A stretch of 64,000 nt of DNA, from assembly GCF_000004075.3 (NCBI RefSeq), contig NC_026656.2:248001-312000 (forward strand), read 5' to 3'. The stretch comes from Cucumis sativus. Lineage: Eukaryota > Streptophyta > Magnoliopsida > Cucurbitales > Cucurbitaceae. Under the pieces are notes generated by a model that saw only the letters and a list, made by a program, of their open reading frames with translations, was not told the origin of the DNA and ran no database searches. Shown here piece by piece: positions 22,178-38,792 of the stretch. The translations under genes and the position numbers were made by a program. Every line of letters starts with the position of its first letter. Position 1 is the first letter of the stretch.

Positions 22178-24392
22178 ATGTTTTTTCAGGTATGTTTCTT
22201 AACCTTCTTGTTGTTATAATATCTTTTTACGTTTCTCAATCAAACTACACCCACTGATCACTCAATCTCTCTCAGAATTCAGGTTTATTATGGAACTGTT
22301 GATTCTGTTCTTCAAATTAAAGGCCAAGAAGGTGAATTTCAAGCAACGGCTGATTACAATTCAAGCAAATATCAGTTGGAACCTACCACACAAATCCATG
22401 GATTCATCCAAAAATCTGAAACTACAAACTGTTTTGTCCAAGAATTCTGCTTTACTGCTTCACCTTCTTCTTCGGGTAATCAAACTCCCGATCATGATTT
22501 TGAATGTTACAGCAGTAAATATTTATGTGAAAGTGATGATGGGGTGAAACTAGAAATATTTAACGCTGAAGAGGGTTTAGAAAAGTTAGATGAGCACGAG
22601 GGTTTAGAAAAGTTAGTTGAACACGAGGGTTTAGTTTCCAATATAGATGCCCCGATTCCTGTGGAAGTGGAGAAATCTGGCCATGATTGTTCCGAGGTTG
22701 AAACCCTAGTGGAAGATGGTTCCTTTCTTTTTTCAGATTCAGACTTTGAATCTCCATGTTTTGATGAAGAGTACATAGAAATAGAATTAGAATTAAAACC
22801 AAGTTTACATGTCTTAAATAATGCCAAAATTTTGCCTGTAAATGATTGGAGCGAGGAGGAGAGTCAAGATTGTTTGGTAGAACTGACAGAAACAGAAAAG
22901 GATGAGAAGGGGATGGAATTTTTTGAGCAGCAACAGCAGCAAGAAGAAGAAGAAGAAGAAGAGGAATTCTTGCAAGAGCACCAAGATTTGATAAACCAAC
23001 TCAAGATAGAGCTAAGAAACTCGAGAACAGGAGGACTTCCAACCGTACAAGAAGAAGAAGATGAGGGAGAGGCAGGATCCATGTGTCCCACATCGGTTGA
23101 AACTCTAAAACCTCTGAAAAAGGATCAAAATTTTGAACTCAAACAACATTTCAGAGAGATCCAAAAGGTGTACAAGACTTATGCAGAGAAAATGCGAAAG
23201 CTTGACATCTCCAATATCCAAACAAATTACGCAATTGGTAAGTTAGTTAGGAACTTGACCTTGTATTGATATCTTATAAGTTGTGGATTAATAAAAAAAA
23301 AATTGGGGATTCAATTGCATTATGATGTGATTATTTGGTGCAGGTTTAGTTAAGTTGAAAGATCCAAATGGGTCAATGGATGGAAAGAAATCTGGTCTTA
23401 AATCTGTGTTTCCCCTCAAGTTAAGGCCAGGGAGAGGTGGTGTTAAAGACTGTCCAAGATTAACGAGAGACTTAAAGAGGGACATGGAAATGGTATATGT
23501 TGGACATCTTTGCCTTTCTTGGGAACTTCTGCATTGGCAGCACAGGAAAGCCACTGAGTTGCAACAGAATGACTCTCGAGAGGTTTCTCGGTTCACTCGA
23601 GTTGTCAATGAATTTCAACTCTTCTCCATCCTCATTCAAAGATTCATTGAAGATGAACAGTTTTGCGGCCCTCGAATCGACAACTATGCCAGAAACCGAC
23701 TTTTCATCCGTAGTCTCCTTCAAGTTCCTGCCATTAGAGGTAAGTATATAAGCACGCTGAGGATCTATTTGGATTAACCTTCGAAATGCTTAGCAACACT
23801 TATAGAAGATTACAATGAAACACTTTACCTGATTCTCATTACAGCGGATTGTGTAAACGACAAAAAGCAACGAGGCAAAGAAGATGAAAGTACCATCTCA
23901 ACTGCAGCTCTAGTGTCAATCATTGAAGATTCAATGCAGGTTTTTCGGGAATTTCTACGTGCAGAAAAATTCGTCAGGAACTCAACTATCAAGTGTGCTC
24001 AAGGACAACTTAATGCACAACGGATGATGATGGAAATAAGAAGTGGTCTGCAAAAGGTGTGCTTTCTTTATTTTTCTCATTCTAAATGATTATTTAGAAG
24101 GTATAGTTGATATTCAATTTCCATGTAAATGCAGAAGGAGAGAAGGCTAAAAGAGATATTGAGAAGTGGGAATTGTATAGCGAAGAAGTTTAAAAGGATT
24201 GGTGAAGATGAAGGGAGGGTGAAGAATGAATTGTTGATAGCGGAGGTTGAATTGAAATTGGTATCAAGGGTTGTGAGTATGTCAAGACTAACAGAGAGCC
24301 AGTTGATTTGGTGTCATAAAAAACTGCATCAAATTAATTTTGTGAATAGAAAGGTTGTTATAGAACCATCGTTTTCTCTTTTTCCATGTTGA
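22178..24392 (+). CDS. DUF1666-family protein with acidic N-terminal half, 610 aa, 5 exons
   Basis: Exons 22178-22189, 22283-23237, 23344-23739, 23845-24056 and 24135-24392 (1833 nt). Exon 1 is a 12-nt micro-exon (MFFQ), followed by VYYGTVDSVLQIKG. Residues about 5-280 are acidic and low in complexity. They include two near-copies of a GLEKL-x-EHE repeat (22566-22630) and a QQQQQ-EEEEEEEE tract (22927-22964). From about residue 290 the sequence matches the plant DUF1666 domain: QKVYKTYAEKMRKLDI, YVGHLCLSWELLHWQHRKA, VVNEFQLFSILIQRFIEDE, PRIDNYARNRLFIRSLLQVP and EFLRAEKF. The C terminus ends with LTESQLIWCHKKLHQINF. Family members are sometimes labelled 'ribosomal protein L34Ae-like' in databases, but no ribosomal role is evident and the molecular function is unknown. 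Exon junctions are phase-consistent. Confidence 0.85.
22927..22964. repeat. Coding CAG/GAA trinucleotide tract in the DUF1666 gene
   Basis: A run of CAG/CAA codons (Gln) passes directly into GAA codons (Glu). It is probably length-polymorphic, given its pure trinucleotide nature. Confidence 0.85.
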
Positions 24393-25250
24393 CTTTCTTA
24401 GTCGCCTCACCACCTAGCTGCATCTTTATCACAGCAGCTCCTACATACAACTTTTTCTTCCTACTTCAAATAATTTGAGGAAATGAAATGGTTACCAAAC
24501 AATTTGTTTAACACACTCTTTTACATATACTATTGTATCAGCCATTTCTTGATCTTTCAATTGCCAATCAAAGAACATTTCTTTACACATTCACTTGGCA
24601 TCAATCTCGTCAATAAATAGCAATTTCTCCTTACTAAAGAAATTATAATAATGAGATAGCTCATTAAAAAATAGCCTATGGTCCACCATTAAAACTGATA
24701 AAATATGGTCAATGATACCATTAAAAATACCTAACTTTTGGGTGGAAAAATACTTATTTGACTTGAATATCATCCTAAGTAATTGAAAAAGGTTAGAGTC
24801 TTAGTCAATTTAAAAATGTGATAATTATGAAAACATAACCATTTATTTAGAAAGAATTAAAAACAATTTATTTAGAAAGAATTAAAAAAGTGATAAAAGT
24901 ATATTAAAGATAATCCAATTTTTGTAATATAATTTATGGGTGAGAGATATCTACCCATATTTTATTAGATTTTTAATTAGAAAAATGTTGTTATATATAC
25001 TAATATGTTGGATTCAGATTCGATTCACGATATGAAAGTTTTGAGTTCTATAAGCGGAAAAATCTCTCACCAATCTACCAAAAATCTTAAATGAGAAGGG
25101 AGCTCTTTAGAAAGAGCAAGTAATACCCAATTAGTTTAGAAACTTCAATGCTATTTTTCAAAATAAATATTTTAAATTTGGCATTCTTCATGTCAGCCCA
25201 TTTCTCTATGGCCTTCTCATCAATGGACCAAAACAAGTTGGATCAGATAG
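24393..25250. other. Intergenic DNA between the DUF1666 gene and RPS3
   Basis: AT-rich, no coding frame recognised. A 23-bp direct duplication lies at 24841-24863 and 24866-24888 (core ATTTATTTAGAAAGAATTAA), separated by two bases. Confidence 0.6.
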
Positions 25251-25251
25251 T

Positions 25252-25308
25252 TGGGCTTATTGGGCCGTATCTAAAAACCAATCGCTACCGTTCATTTTGG
25301 AAACCCTA
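25252..25308 (+). promoter_or_regulatory. Ribosomal-protein-type promoter motifs: site II and telo-box
   Basis: TGGGCT (25252-25257) and TGGGCC (25261-25266) are site II-type elements bound by TCP factors. AAACCCTA (25301-25308) is a telo-box. This pairing, 170-225 bp before the S3 start codon, is the known promoter signature of plant cytosolic ribosomal protein genes and supports growth-coupled expression. Confidence 0.8.
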
Positions 25309-25476
25309 GATCCAAACGCATCACAATTCATAACACTTGCATGCAGCCATATAAAGTTCAATCTGCGGCAGCGGCTTTTCTTTCACTGGAACGCGTGCGG
25401 CACAGAGGCTTCCCTTCTCATATCTTAGATCTTTTCTGAGCGGCTTCATTGCTCTCTTTCCAGCCTCTCTTTGAAT

Positions 25477-27918
<2,442 letters not shown>

Positions 27919-29060
27919 GAGGCTCTAATCTAGATAATTTATGTATGGAATCAATCATCGTCCATTTTGTACTTTCTTTCCCAAAGATTTCGTTATGTCT
28001 CATTGATCTTGTTGGTTTGAGCCTACCGACTGCAGAGCGCTCTTTTTTATAATCAAACAAAATGCATATGGAGAACAGTCTTTATGTTGCCTTATCCCTT
28101 TTTTAATTTTCAATTTTTGCCTAGTGATTATTTATTCTGAACCCTGTTTGGATAGCATCTTTTAGCTGCATACTTTCGTCAAGGACTTGACATATGATGA
28201 CCATCTCTTGAATCTTACACAGTTCATTCAAAATATTTTAAAATTTTGACTGCCATTAATCTCGTATTTTTTTTAGAACATTTATTATGTTTTTCAATTC
28301 TTTGGAAGAGCATTATTCTATATAATGTCAGACATGCATGTCTTTTGTTTGATGCTTCAATTTGAAAATTGTACACTTTGTTTTTTGGGGTTAGGAAACT
28401 TTCATTCTAATTACTGTTAGCTGAATGTAATGGAGGTTTCTGCTTGCGCGCTTGAAGCTCTCTTCCCTCTTCAAAACCATAAAAAAGAACGAAAAAAGGA
28501 AGGTAAAAGGAAAACTCAACAAATCATGACTAATCGCAGCACATTGATCTTCATAAAGACTCTACTCAGTCACGGCTTCAAGTAGAAGTGAATAGATTTT
28601 GGTAAAATATCGTACAAGTAGCTCGAAAGCAGAGTAGAATGAGAAGGTTTAGTGGAGGAGACCTTGGTCTTAATTTCTAGTGTAAAATAAATAAATGAAT
28701 AAACATAGGCACGGCAGTAGCAGAAGACGACAGCATTGTCTTAATTGTGTGTATTACGTGTTATTTGGGTCTTGCATGCATTTGGTTATAGAAGGAAAGG
28801 GGATTGTTTGGGCAATGAACTCCACTGCATGAACTGAAAACTCCGTAAAAGGAGCCCAAATCCTGATGTTTGCAATTTTTCACATCCTTGTCTGCTTTCT
28901 TTGCCCATATCCTTAATGCGTTTACTTTCAGTTTCTTTCACCATAACGCATGCACATGTCCTTCTTCTCCGCCTTCTTCTCTTGCTTTTCTTGACAAGTT
29001 TCCTTCTCCTCCCTGCATTTCTCTCGTTCTTCAATTCCAGTGGGTTCCACATGGATTCCA
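27919..29060. other. RPS3 3' flank and thermospermine synthase promoter
   Basis: RPS3 3' UTR, then AT-rich DNA with no recognised gene. ATG codons at 28916 and nearby lie in a long Leu/Phe-rich frame that overlaps the start of the next gene in another frame. This matters only if transcription begins upstream of the TATA-like element at about 29068. Confidence 0.55.
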
Positions 29061-29065
29061 ATTCC

Positions 29066-29074
29066 CCTTTTATA
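29066..29074 (+). promoter_or_regulatory. TATA-like element before the thermospermine synthase gene
   Basis: CTTTTATAATCC about 80 bp before the ATG, followed by a pyrimidine-rich stretch typical of plant start sites. If used, the leader would be about 50 nt and would contain no upstream ATG. Confidence 0.45.
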
Positions 29075-29148
29075 ATCCCCCTCTTCTTTCTTCCTGCATT
29101 CTACACTTTTCTTCTTCACAATATTCACTTTCACTTCAATTTTCCACA

Positions 29149-31308
<2,160 letters not shown>

Positions 31309-32346
31309 AAACTTCATGCTTAGAACTTCATAATGTTGCTAAACCAAGCAATATATCAGAACTCAGCGATCACAGCTTATACATCTTTGATTATAAGTTA
31401 TAATTACATGTTTACTTACCTGAACTGAAGATGTATCTCCTTACATTCAAGCTATTGTTTAATGAATTGATCGTATGAGAAAATTGCTTTTTCTAACTTA
31501 AAATCTATTTGACATTCAAAACTAACATCTTTTCTAAAGATAATTTTTTAAACTTCTTTAGTACTTTTATAACACATAGTGATGTTACTGAAATTCTTCC
31601 GTGAAAAAAGAAAAGAAAAAAATTTAAAGAAAGCTGAGTATCACAGCTTTTACATCTTTTGTTTTTCCCATGGTCCAAATAAAAATGCTTTGAAAGAGAA
31701 TAGAGAACGATATCATCGATTGAACAAATTTATAGGCATGACTCAACTTCTTAGTGTTGTGCATTAATAGTTTGTTAAAATAAAATTACTAAGCACAATC
31801 ATATATATATTATTTTGACATCACTAACAACAATGAATTTTTTAAACTCTTTTTTATAGTTTAAAGATATAGAAACGAAATACAAAGTTTTATGTGCATA
31901 AGCTTAGCACAAAAAATTGACCATTTTGGAGGATATGTTTGTAACTTTTTCTAAGTCGGGTTTGGGCTGGGACTCGTGGTCAGGCGTTTACGTGTTATTA
32001 TCTCTCTCTCTATCCTGATTTCGAAGAAAAAAGAAACCGCCACGAGATCCATTCCCCGCGCGTATATATAATAACCGCACGTCTTGCTGAAGCTCGTGTT
32101 CGAAGAGTTCCGACCGAGGACTCCACTTTCCCATCTCATTCCCTCGCCCTCGGTAACTGATTCTGAATTTCCTCTCTAATTAATCTTCACTTCCATATCC
32201 TTTGCTTCATCGACTCCTAGATCACTCTTCCCCTTCTTTTCTTCAACTACAATTTCTTCCGCATTACTTATTCATCAGTTTCTTCGTGATCCTCTACTTT
32301 CTCCTCTCGATTCGTTCCCGAGCTCTCTTGCGGTCGTTTCTGCATC
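31309..32346. other. Thermospermine synthase 3' flank and RPA1 promoter/leader
   Basis: AT-rich 3' flank, then the RPA1 promoter: TATATATA at 32063-32070 directly after a GC-rich CCCCGCGCG segment (32054-32062) that loosely resembles an E2F-type site, as expected for a replication gene but degenerate. The leader would be about 250 nt and pyrimidine-rich. No coding frame recognised. Confidence 0.5.
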
Positions 32347-35300
32347 ATGCCGGTGCATCTCACGCCCAATGCAATCTCTGCTATTGTCGCTGGCGACGTT
32401 AATTCCAAGCCTCTGGTGCAGGTTCTGGATATCAAGCTGATCGGTAACGCGCAGGAGAGGTACAGCCTCTTGATATCCGATGCTGTTTCTGCTGAGCAGG
32501 CTATGCTCGCCACTCAGCTTAATGATGTTGTTAAGACTGGACGAGTCAAGAAAGGATCCGTTATCCAGTTGATCGACTATGTCTGCAGTCCCATCAAGAA
32601 CCGCAAGTTCGTTCTCTCCCTTGTACTTCTTTAATTACTTTTCGTCATAGCAGTGTGTTAATAAAACCTAGTTATATGTGGCGTTATTCTTCATTGTAAT
32701 TCGCTAACTGGCCTTCTCGGACAAAGTGATGCATGTTTAGTAAAATTAGGTGTGCGCTTGAAGCTTTAAGATGAACCGTTCTGCGATTCATAGCTGAAAC
32801 GGAGAAATGGTTATTTTGCTTTGCATTGAAATCTCCTATAGAAAACAGTTTGTATACTTGTTTAGTTGTTTGAAATGATAGGTGTATGTACGAATTACCG
32901 TCTAACGTTGATACTATTGTATTAAATTTTTATCATCGTTTGATTGTCAATTGGAAGAAATTATTAAGTAGTTTCGTGTGGACAGATTTCTGTTCTCTCC
33001 TATTTTTGTTCAAATCTGTGTATACGAACACATTATGGGAGAAATGTTCTGTTATCCGTTAATATGCTTGTTTGAAATGTTAAATGCGTGCATGAATTAC
33101 TGCCCTAGGGTTTATTAAATTTCATTCGTTGAATGTTTTCTGTACAATCGGAATGTTAGGTTTGAACACAAGTGGTTTAATCTTGATAGATTTCTGTTTT
33201 CTTCTTTTATTCTGGTTAAAGGACGTGTTACGAACACATCATGCTAAAAGAGGTTGTATGAGTTAGTTCATGCATGAATTACCGTCTAAGGTTGACAAAC
33301 TTTATTAAATTGTAATCATAGATCTATTTGAATTGTTCGGTCTGTACACAAGTGCTTAATCTCTGTTTGTGAACACGTCATGGTGTAAAAGATTCAATCA
33401 GTTTACATACCTGTTTGACAGTTTGGTAAACTGATACATTTAATTAAATTTTAGTTGTTGATTAACTGTCTATTTGAATTGTAGGTTTGTACAAAGGTGC
33501 CGATAGATTTCTTTCTGCTCCTTTTGTCATCATGAAAAATTTGTGCATATGAACACATCATGGGAAAAGAAGGTCCGATTGTCAGTTTATATGTTTGTTT
33601 GAGATAATGAAATGCTAGGTGCATGCATGATTTAATGTTTAAGACTGATTCAGTTTATATTAATCTTAATCTTAACCACTGATTGGTTGTCTAATTGCAT
33701 CGTTAGGTCTTACACAACTGGTTTTTGGTCTGTACACAAGTGGTTTAGGACCGATTGATTTGTCGTTCTCTGCTTTTATTCTTGTTAAATTATGTGTACA
33801 AGAACACATCTCGGGGACAAAAGGGTCCAATTGTTAATTTATATTCTTGGCTGAAATGTTTGGCTCATGCATGAATTACTGCCTATGGTACATTCGGTTT
33901 ATTGAACTTTAATCATTGATTGAGTGTCCATTTGAGGTGTTATAATTTTACACAAGTGGTTTAGCGCTATAGATTCCTGTTCTCTCTTTTTGTCTTGTTA
34001 AAATTTGTGTATCTGAACGCATCATTGAAAAAGGTCTTATATATTGTTTTGAAATGCTTGGTGCATGCATGAATTATTGTCCAAGGTTATAGAATTTCTA
34101 ACAGTGCTAATTCTCCATTTCCATTGTTTGGTTTGGGTTTGGTCCTAATCTCTCATATTCTTAATAAAATTTGTTTATGTGTACACACCATTACATGAGG
34201 AAAAAAGGTCCTATTGTTAACTTTTAGCTGTACAAAAAGTGTTGCTTTGTGGGATATGTCCTCATGTTCATGTTAATTATGGTATCTTACTTCTCCTTCT
34301 GTGCTGACCGTAGCTTTGTAAGCTAGACGATTTATAGATTCTTCACAGTAGGATTGATGTTATAACTGGGCAGGACAAATTTTATCCTTTGAGTTAAGTC
34401 TACTTCTGACTCTCATTGCTATGACCTAGAGCCAATGGTGATTTCTCTACTATCTGCCTACCTATGCAGGATTATTGTTGTACTCTGCCTGGAAACTATT
34501 ATATTGGATTGTGAGATAATTGGGAATCCAAAATCATCTGCTCAATCAGAGAATTTTGCACAAAAGGCAACACCATCTGTAAATTTAGAGCAACCTGCCA
34601 AGGTTGGTAATGGTCATTTGAGTGCCAGAAATCCAGTTCATAATGTGCAAAGCTTCCAAGCTACAGTTCAACCTCCATATCAGCCACCTCCAAATTATAA
34701 AAATCATGGTGCAATCATTAAGAACGAGGCACCAGCTCGTATAATTCCCATAGCTGCATTGAATCCTTATCAGGGACGATGGGCTATAAAGGCAAGAGTT
34801 ACTGCAAAGGGTGATCTCCGTCGCTATAACAATGCCAAAGGAGATGGAAAAGTTTTCTCTTTTGACCTCCTTGATTCTGATGGAGGAGAGATACGTGTGA
34901 CCTGTTTTAATGCTGTTGTGGATCGTTTCTACGAGGTCATAGAAGTTGGTAAAGTTTACTTGATTTCTAAAGGTAGCCTGAAACCTGCACGGAAGGATTT
35001 CAATCATCTAAAGAATGAATGGGAGGTTTTCTTGGAGGCATCTTCCACTGTGGAACTGTGCCCAGATGAAGATGATACCATACCAAGACAACAGTTTTCT
35101 TTTAAACCTATCAGTGAAATCGAGAATGCTGAAACCAACTCTATTCTGGATGTTATTGGGATTGTAACATCTATCAATCCATCAATCCCTGTTTTGAGAA
35201 AAAATGGTATGGAAACTCAAAGAAGAGTTGTGTATTTGAAGGATGCGTCTGGCAGGAGTGTTGAGCTAACAATGTGGGGGGATTTTTGCAACAAGGAAGG

Positions 35301-36081
35301 CCAAAAATTGCAAGAAATAATTTACTCAGGCCTTTCTCCAGTTTTAGCTGTGAAATCCGGGAAGGTGAGTGATTTCACTGGGAAATCCATTGGGACAATT
35401 TCTTCTACTCAGCTTTTCATAAATCCCGATCTTCCTGAGGCTCACATCTTGAGGGAGTGGTACGATGGTGGGGGAAAGAATACTACTTCTCTATCTATTT
35501 CTAAAGAAATTGTACCAGGATCTGCCAAGAATGATATTCGGAAGACTGTGTCTCAGATTAAAGATGAAGGACTTGGCAGAGCTGACAAGCCAGATTGGAT
35601 AACAGTGAAAGCAACAATATCGTTTATCAAAACAGATTCTTTCTGCTACACAGCATGCCCGTTAATGATTGGAGATCGACAATGCAACAAGAAGGTGACT
35701 AGATCAGGAAACTCGAAGTGGGTGTGTGACAGGTGCAATCAAGAATTTGAGGATTGCGACTACAGGTATCTTCTTCAAGCCCAAATCCAAGACCATACTG
35801 GATTGACATGGGTGACGGCCTTCCAGGAAACTGGTGAAGAGATTCTGGGTGTCTCAGCCAAGGAATTGTACATGTTGAAGTATGAAGAGCAGGATGATGT
35901 CAAGTTTGGTGAAATCATCAGAAGTAAAATCTTCGATCAATTTCTGTTTAGGCTCAAAATTAAGGAGGAGGTGTATGGCGATGAACAGAGAGTGAAAAAT
36001 ACTGTAGTCAAGGCAGATAGGGTAAACTATTCTTCAGAAAGCAAATATATGTTGGATTTGCTTTCCAAATTTTCGAGGTAA
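32347..36081 (+). CDS. RPA1A: Replication protein A 70 kDa DNA-binding subunit (RPA1A type), 623 aa, 2 exons
   Basis: Exons 32347-32606 and 34470-36081 (1872 nt). The N-terminal OB fold (DBD-F, residues 1 to about 105) is split by the intron after CSPIKNR. DBD-A starts near residue 178 (IIPIAALNPYQGRWAIKARV), DBD-B near 310 (ILDVIGIVTSINPSIPVLRK) and DBD-C near 455. DBD-C holds a Cys4 zinc ribbon at C483, C492, C506 and C509 (CPLMIGDRQC, VCDRC). The protein ends near LKIKEEVYGDEQRVKNTVVK and SESKYMLDLLSKFSR; it stops soon after DBD-C, without the extra C-terminal zinc finger of RPA1C/E. The close match through the whole length is to the RPA1A group, which acts with RPA2 and RPA3 on single-stranded DNA in replication and meiotic crossover formation. 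It converges with psbX (516 bp between stops). Confidence 0.95.
32875..34210. repeat. Degenerate tandem array within RPA1 intron 1
   Basis: Three ordered marker motifs recur six or seven times: (a) GCATGCATGAATTACTG-like, at about 32887, 33091, 33271, 33614, 33868 and 34064; (b) GATAGATTTCTGTTCTCTCC-like followed by TATTCTTGTTAAA, at about 32981, 33188, 33508, 33755 and 33971; (c) GAACACATCATGG-like, at 33026, 33232, 33371, 33551, 33802, 34015 and 34181. Unit spacing is about 140-250 bp, so units have gained and lost segments. The array covers about 70% of the 1863-bp intron and contains no open frame of note. Confidence 0.8.
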
Positions 36082-36597
36082 CAAATGATTTCTTTCTGAT
36101 TAGGCGGTCTCATTCTGTCCAGATTTATTTTACTCTTGGAGAACGAAAGGAGATATTTTTTTCCCCCGAAATTCGTAGAATAAAATGTATTTAGGTTAAA
36201 CTTGTATATCACCATGCATTGAGTGCTTGAGATTGGGATGATAAATAGTGCACAAAATTTGTAGCTTCGGTTCGTCAAATGATGATTAGACTATAACCAG
36301 GGAACTGGACATATATTTGAGTGATCAGATACCTTTCAGTATGTTTTTCTAGGTTGAATAAAGACTGCCTTGGAGGACTTTGGGCACATCAAGAAGACAA
36401 AGCAAAAGTGATCCAAACCAAATGACTTTTGAGCCAAATAGAAACTTTATATTGAATATATCATAGTTTCTGATGAATTTACAGCAGGAGCCGCATATTG
36501 ATTATTACACACAAAACACAGAAACTACCACTACAGGAGAATGGAACATCATGAATGGAAATGATAACATAATTGGTGGAATGTGATCCTCCGCAGC
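36082..36597. other. Convergent 3' flanks of RPA1 and psbX
   Basis: Both genes end into this 516-bp spacer, which should hold both 3' UTRs. Nothing else was recognised. Confidence 0.6.
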
Positions 36598-37110
<513 letters not shown>

Positions 37111-37125
37111 TTATTTTAGAATATA

Positions 37126-37144
37126 GTGGTGGTGGTGGTGGTGG
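37126..37144. repeat. (GTG)n microsatellite in the psbX upstream region
   Basis: About six perfect GTG units, about 160 bp upstream of the psbX start, next to a (GA)n run at 37046-37063. Confidence 0.9.
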
Positions 37145-37195
37145 AAGCTTGACCGGGTGAGAGGTCCATATTTGAGATATCATGTTACCGCTGTT

Positions 37196-37204
37196 CCACG
37201 TGGC
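37196..37204 (-). promoter_or_regulatory. G-box in the psbX promoter
   Basis: CCACGTGGC, a perfect G-box core (37197-37202), about 230 bp upstream of the psbX ATG. A GATAA-type motif lies about 30 bp further upstream (reverse strand of TTATC near 37230). Light-regulated photosynthesis genes typically combine such elements; use here is inferred. Confidence 0.6.
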
Positions 37205-38712
37205 AAGTTTTGCACTTGAAACTGACGATAACATTATCTTGTTGCCCCAATTACTTTCCAGGAATTGGTTCGGAGGATGTTGCACCAAATACCAATATCC
37301 GTCCTACGTCTATATTATTATATTTTCTCAAATTAACACCAATTACATACGGAAGGAAGAATGGCTTAAATCTTTCTGAGGTTAGCAAATTAGGAATCTG
37401 TACGACAATTTTGTTTAACTTCTGCTTATATCCCCCATTTAAAACTGGAATTATGTTGAGCTTAGTTAATTAGGATTTTGCAGAAGTTGAAGACAATTAG
37501 GCCGAGTAAAACGAATGTGCTTAAACCCAAGGTCAATCTCTAAGCCCATAAGTAGCCAGGCCCAATCCCAAGCCCATGTAAGGTCAAGAAACTCTATTAT
37601 GAAGGTTTTAGGAGATTGATCAAAGTTGTGAAATTTTAAAGAATACAACTCTTTTGAAGTTTACAAGAGCTGTGAAACTCTGAAGGCTATTAACTTAGAT
37701 TCAAAGTTTGTTCAACCGTCTAACTGTCTTGTTTTTCACTACTCATTACATACGACTATGGCATATGATATTGGGGTAATATTAGGGTTTTGGACCGAAC
37801 ACCCCTTGACATAGTTATGGCAATGACATATAAAGTTGGGAGGTCTATAACTCTAACATCTCAATAGAAGATATACTTCAATCAGTTTAGCTATCGGGCT
37901 CAAATTAGACTCTCCCTTAAAAGACGTTAATGCAAAATTCTAACAGTTAAATGCATTATTCTTCAAGTGTGACAACTTCCAAAAACCTGAGCTGTTTTGC
38001 AATATCTTTTCTTCATCCTTTTATTACTACTATTATTATTAGAAACTTAAATGAGGTGACCAAAAATGCACCCTACACCCAAGACAAAGGGTAAGTTAGC
38101 CTGTCTACAGCTTTCCATTACTCATTACATGCAACCCCAAAGGGAATGGCAACGGCATATGATGATATAGGAGCAATTTTAAGCAATAAAATCTTTCTCA
38201 TTTTCTGAGAATCCTTCTATGTCGGGTGTTGAGAAACACTCTTCACTCTCCACTAACATTTGTCTTCTACAAATTTCACCTTCTGCTTCTCTGTTCTAAC
38301 TACAATTCTTTTGTACCACACAAAATACTTAACGCTTTATTTCTTCCAATCTTTGCCTGATCTTCTTATTATTTTTACTCATTTAGAATCCTTAATTATA
38401 ACTGTCTCCCCAAGTTTCTGTCTTCAATGCCTAAACAAGATTTGTTTGCTAATATGCCAAATCATTGTGGATTCTATGATTATTGAAAGCAGTGACAAAG
38501 CATTCTTGGTCGAATATGAGCCTTTCCTGCAAAGACAGACAACAAGGAGAGTGGATCACTTTCCCTCATTTCAAACCTATAAAACCAATCAAACTCATAC
38601 AATGGTTATTCAAAACACACAAAAATCAGCAATTTCTGTCGGAGTTAAAGTCTCAGACCTGAACTTCCTAAGCAGTAGGGTTCCCCATGGCCATTTGAAA
38701 CCCAGAATTCGT

Positions 38713-38792
38713 CCTCTTCAAGACACTCCCAATTCTTGCCGAAATGGCTTGACCATGCCATGCTTTTGCGCCTCTTCAAGACACTCCCAATT
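38713..38792. repeat. 22-bp direct repeat, 58-bp period
   Basis: CCTCTTCAAGACACTCCCAA plus two more bases occurs identically at 38713-38734 and 38771-38792. Only two copies were seen. Confidence 0.85.

Noticed and set aside
28193-28260. C/D-box snoRNA candidate (ATGATGA near 28196) after RPS3
   Set aside because: No matching CTGA D box with flanking stem at a suitable distance.
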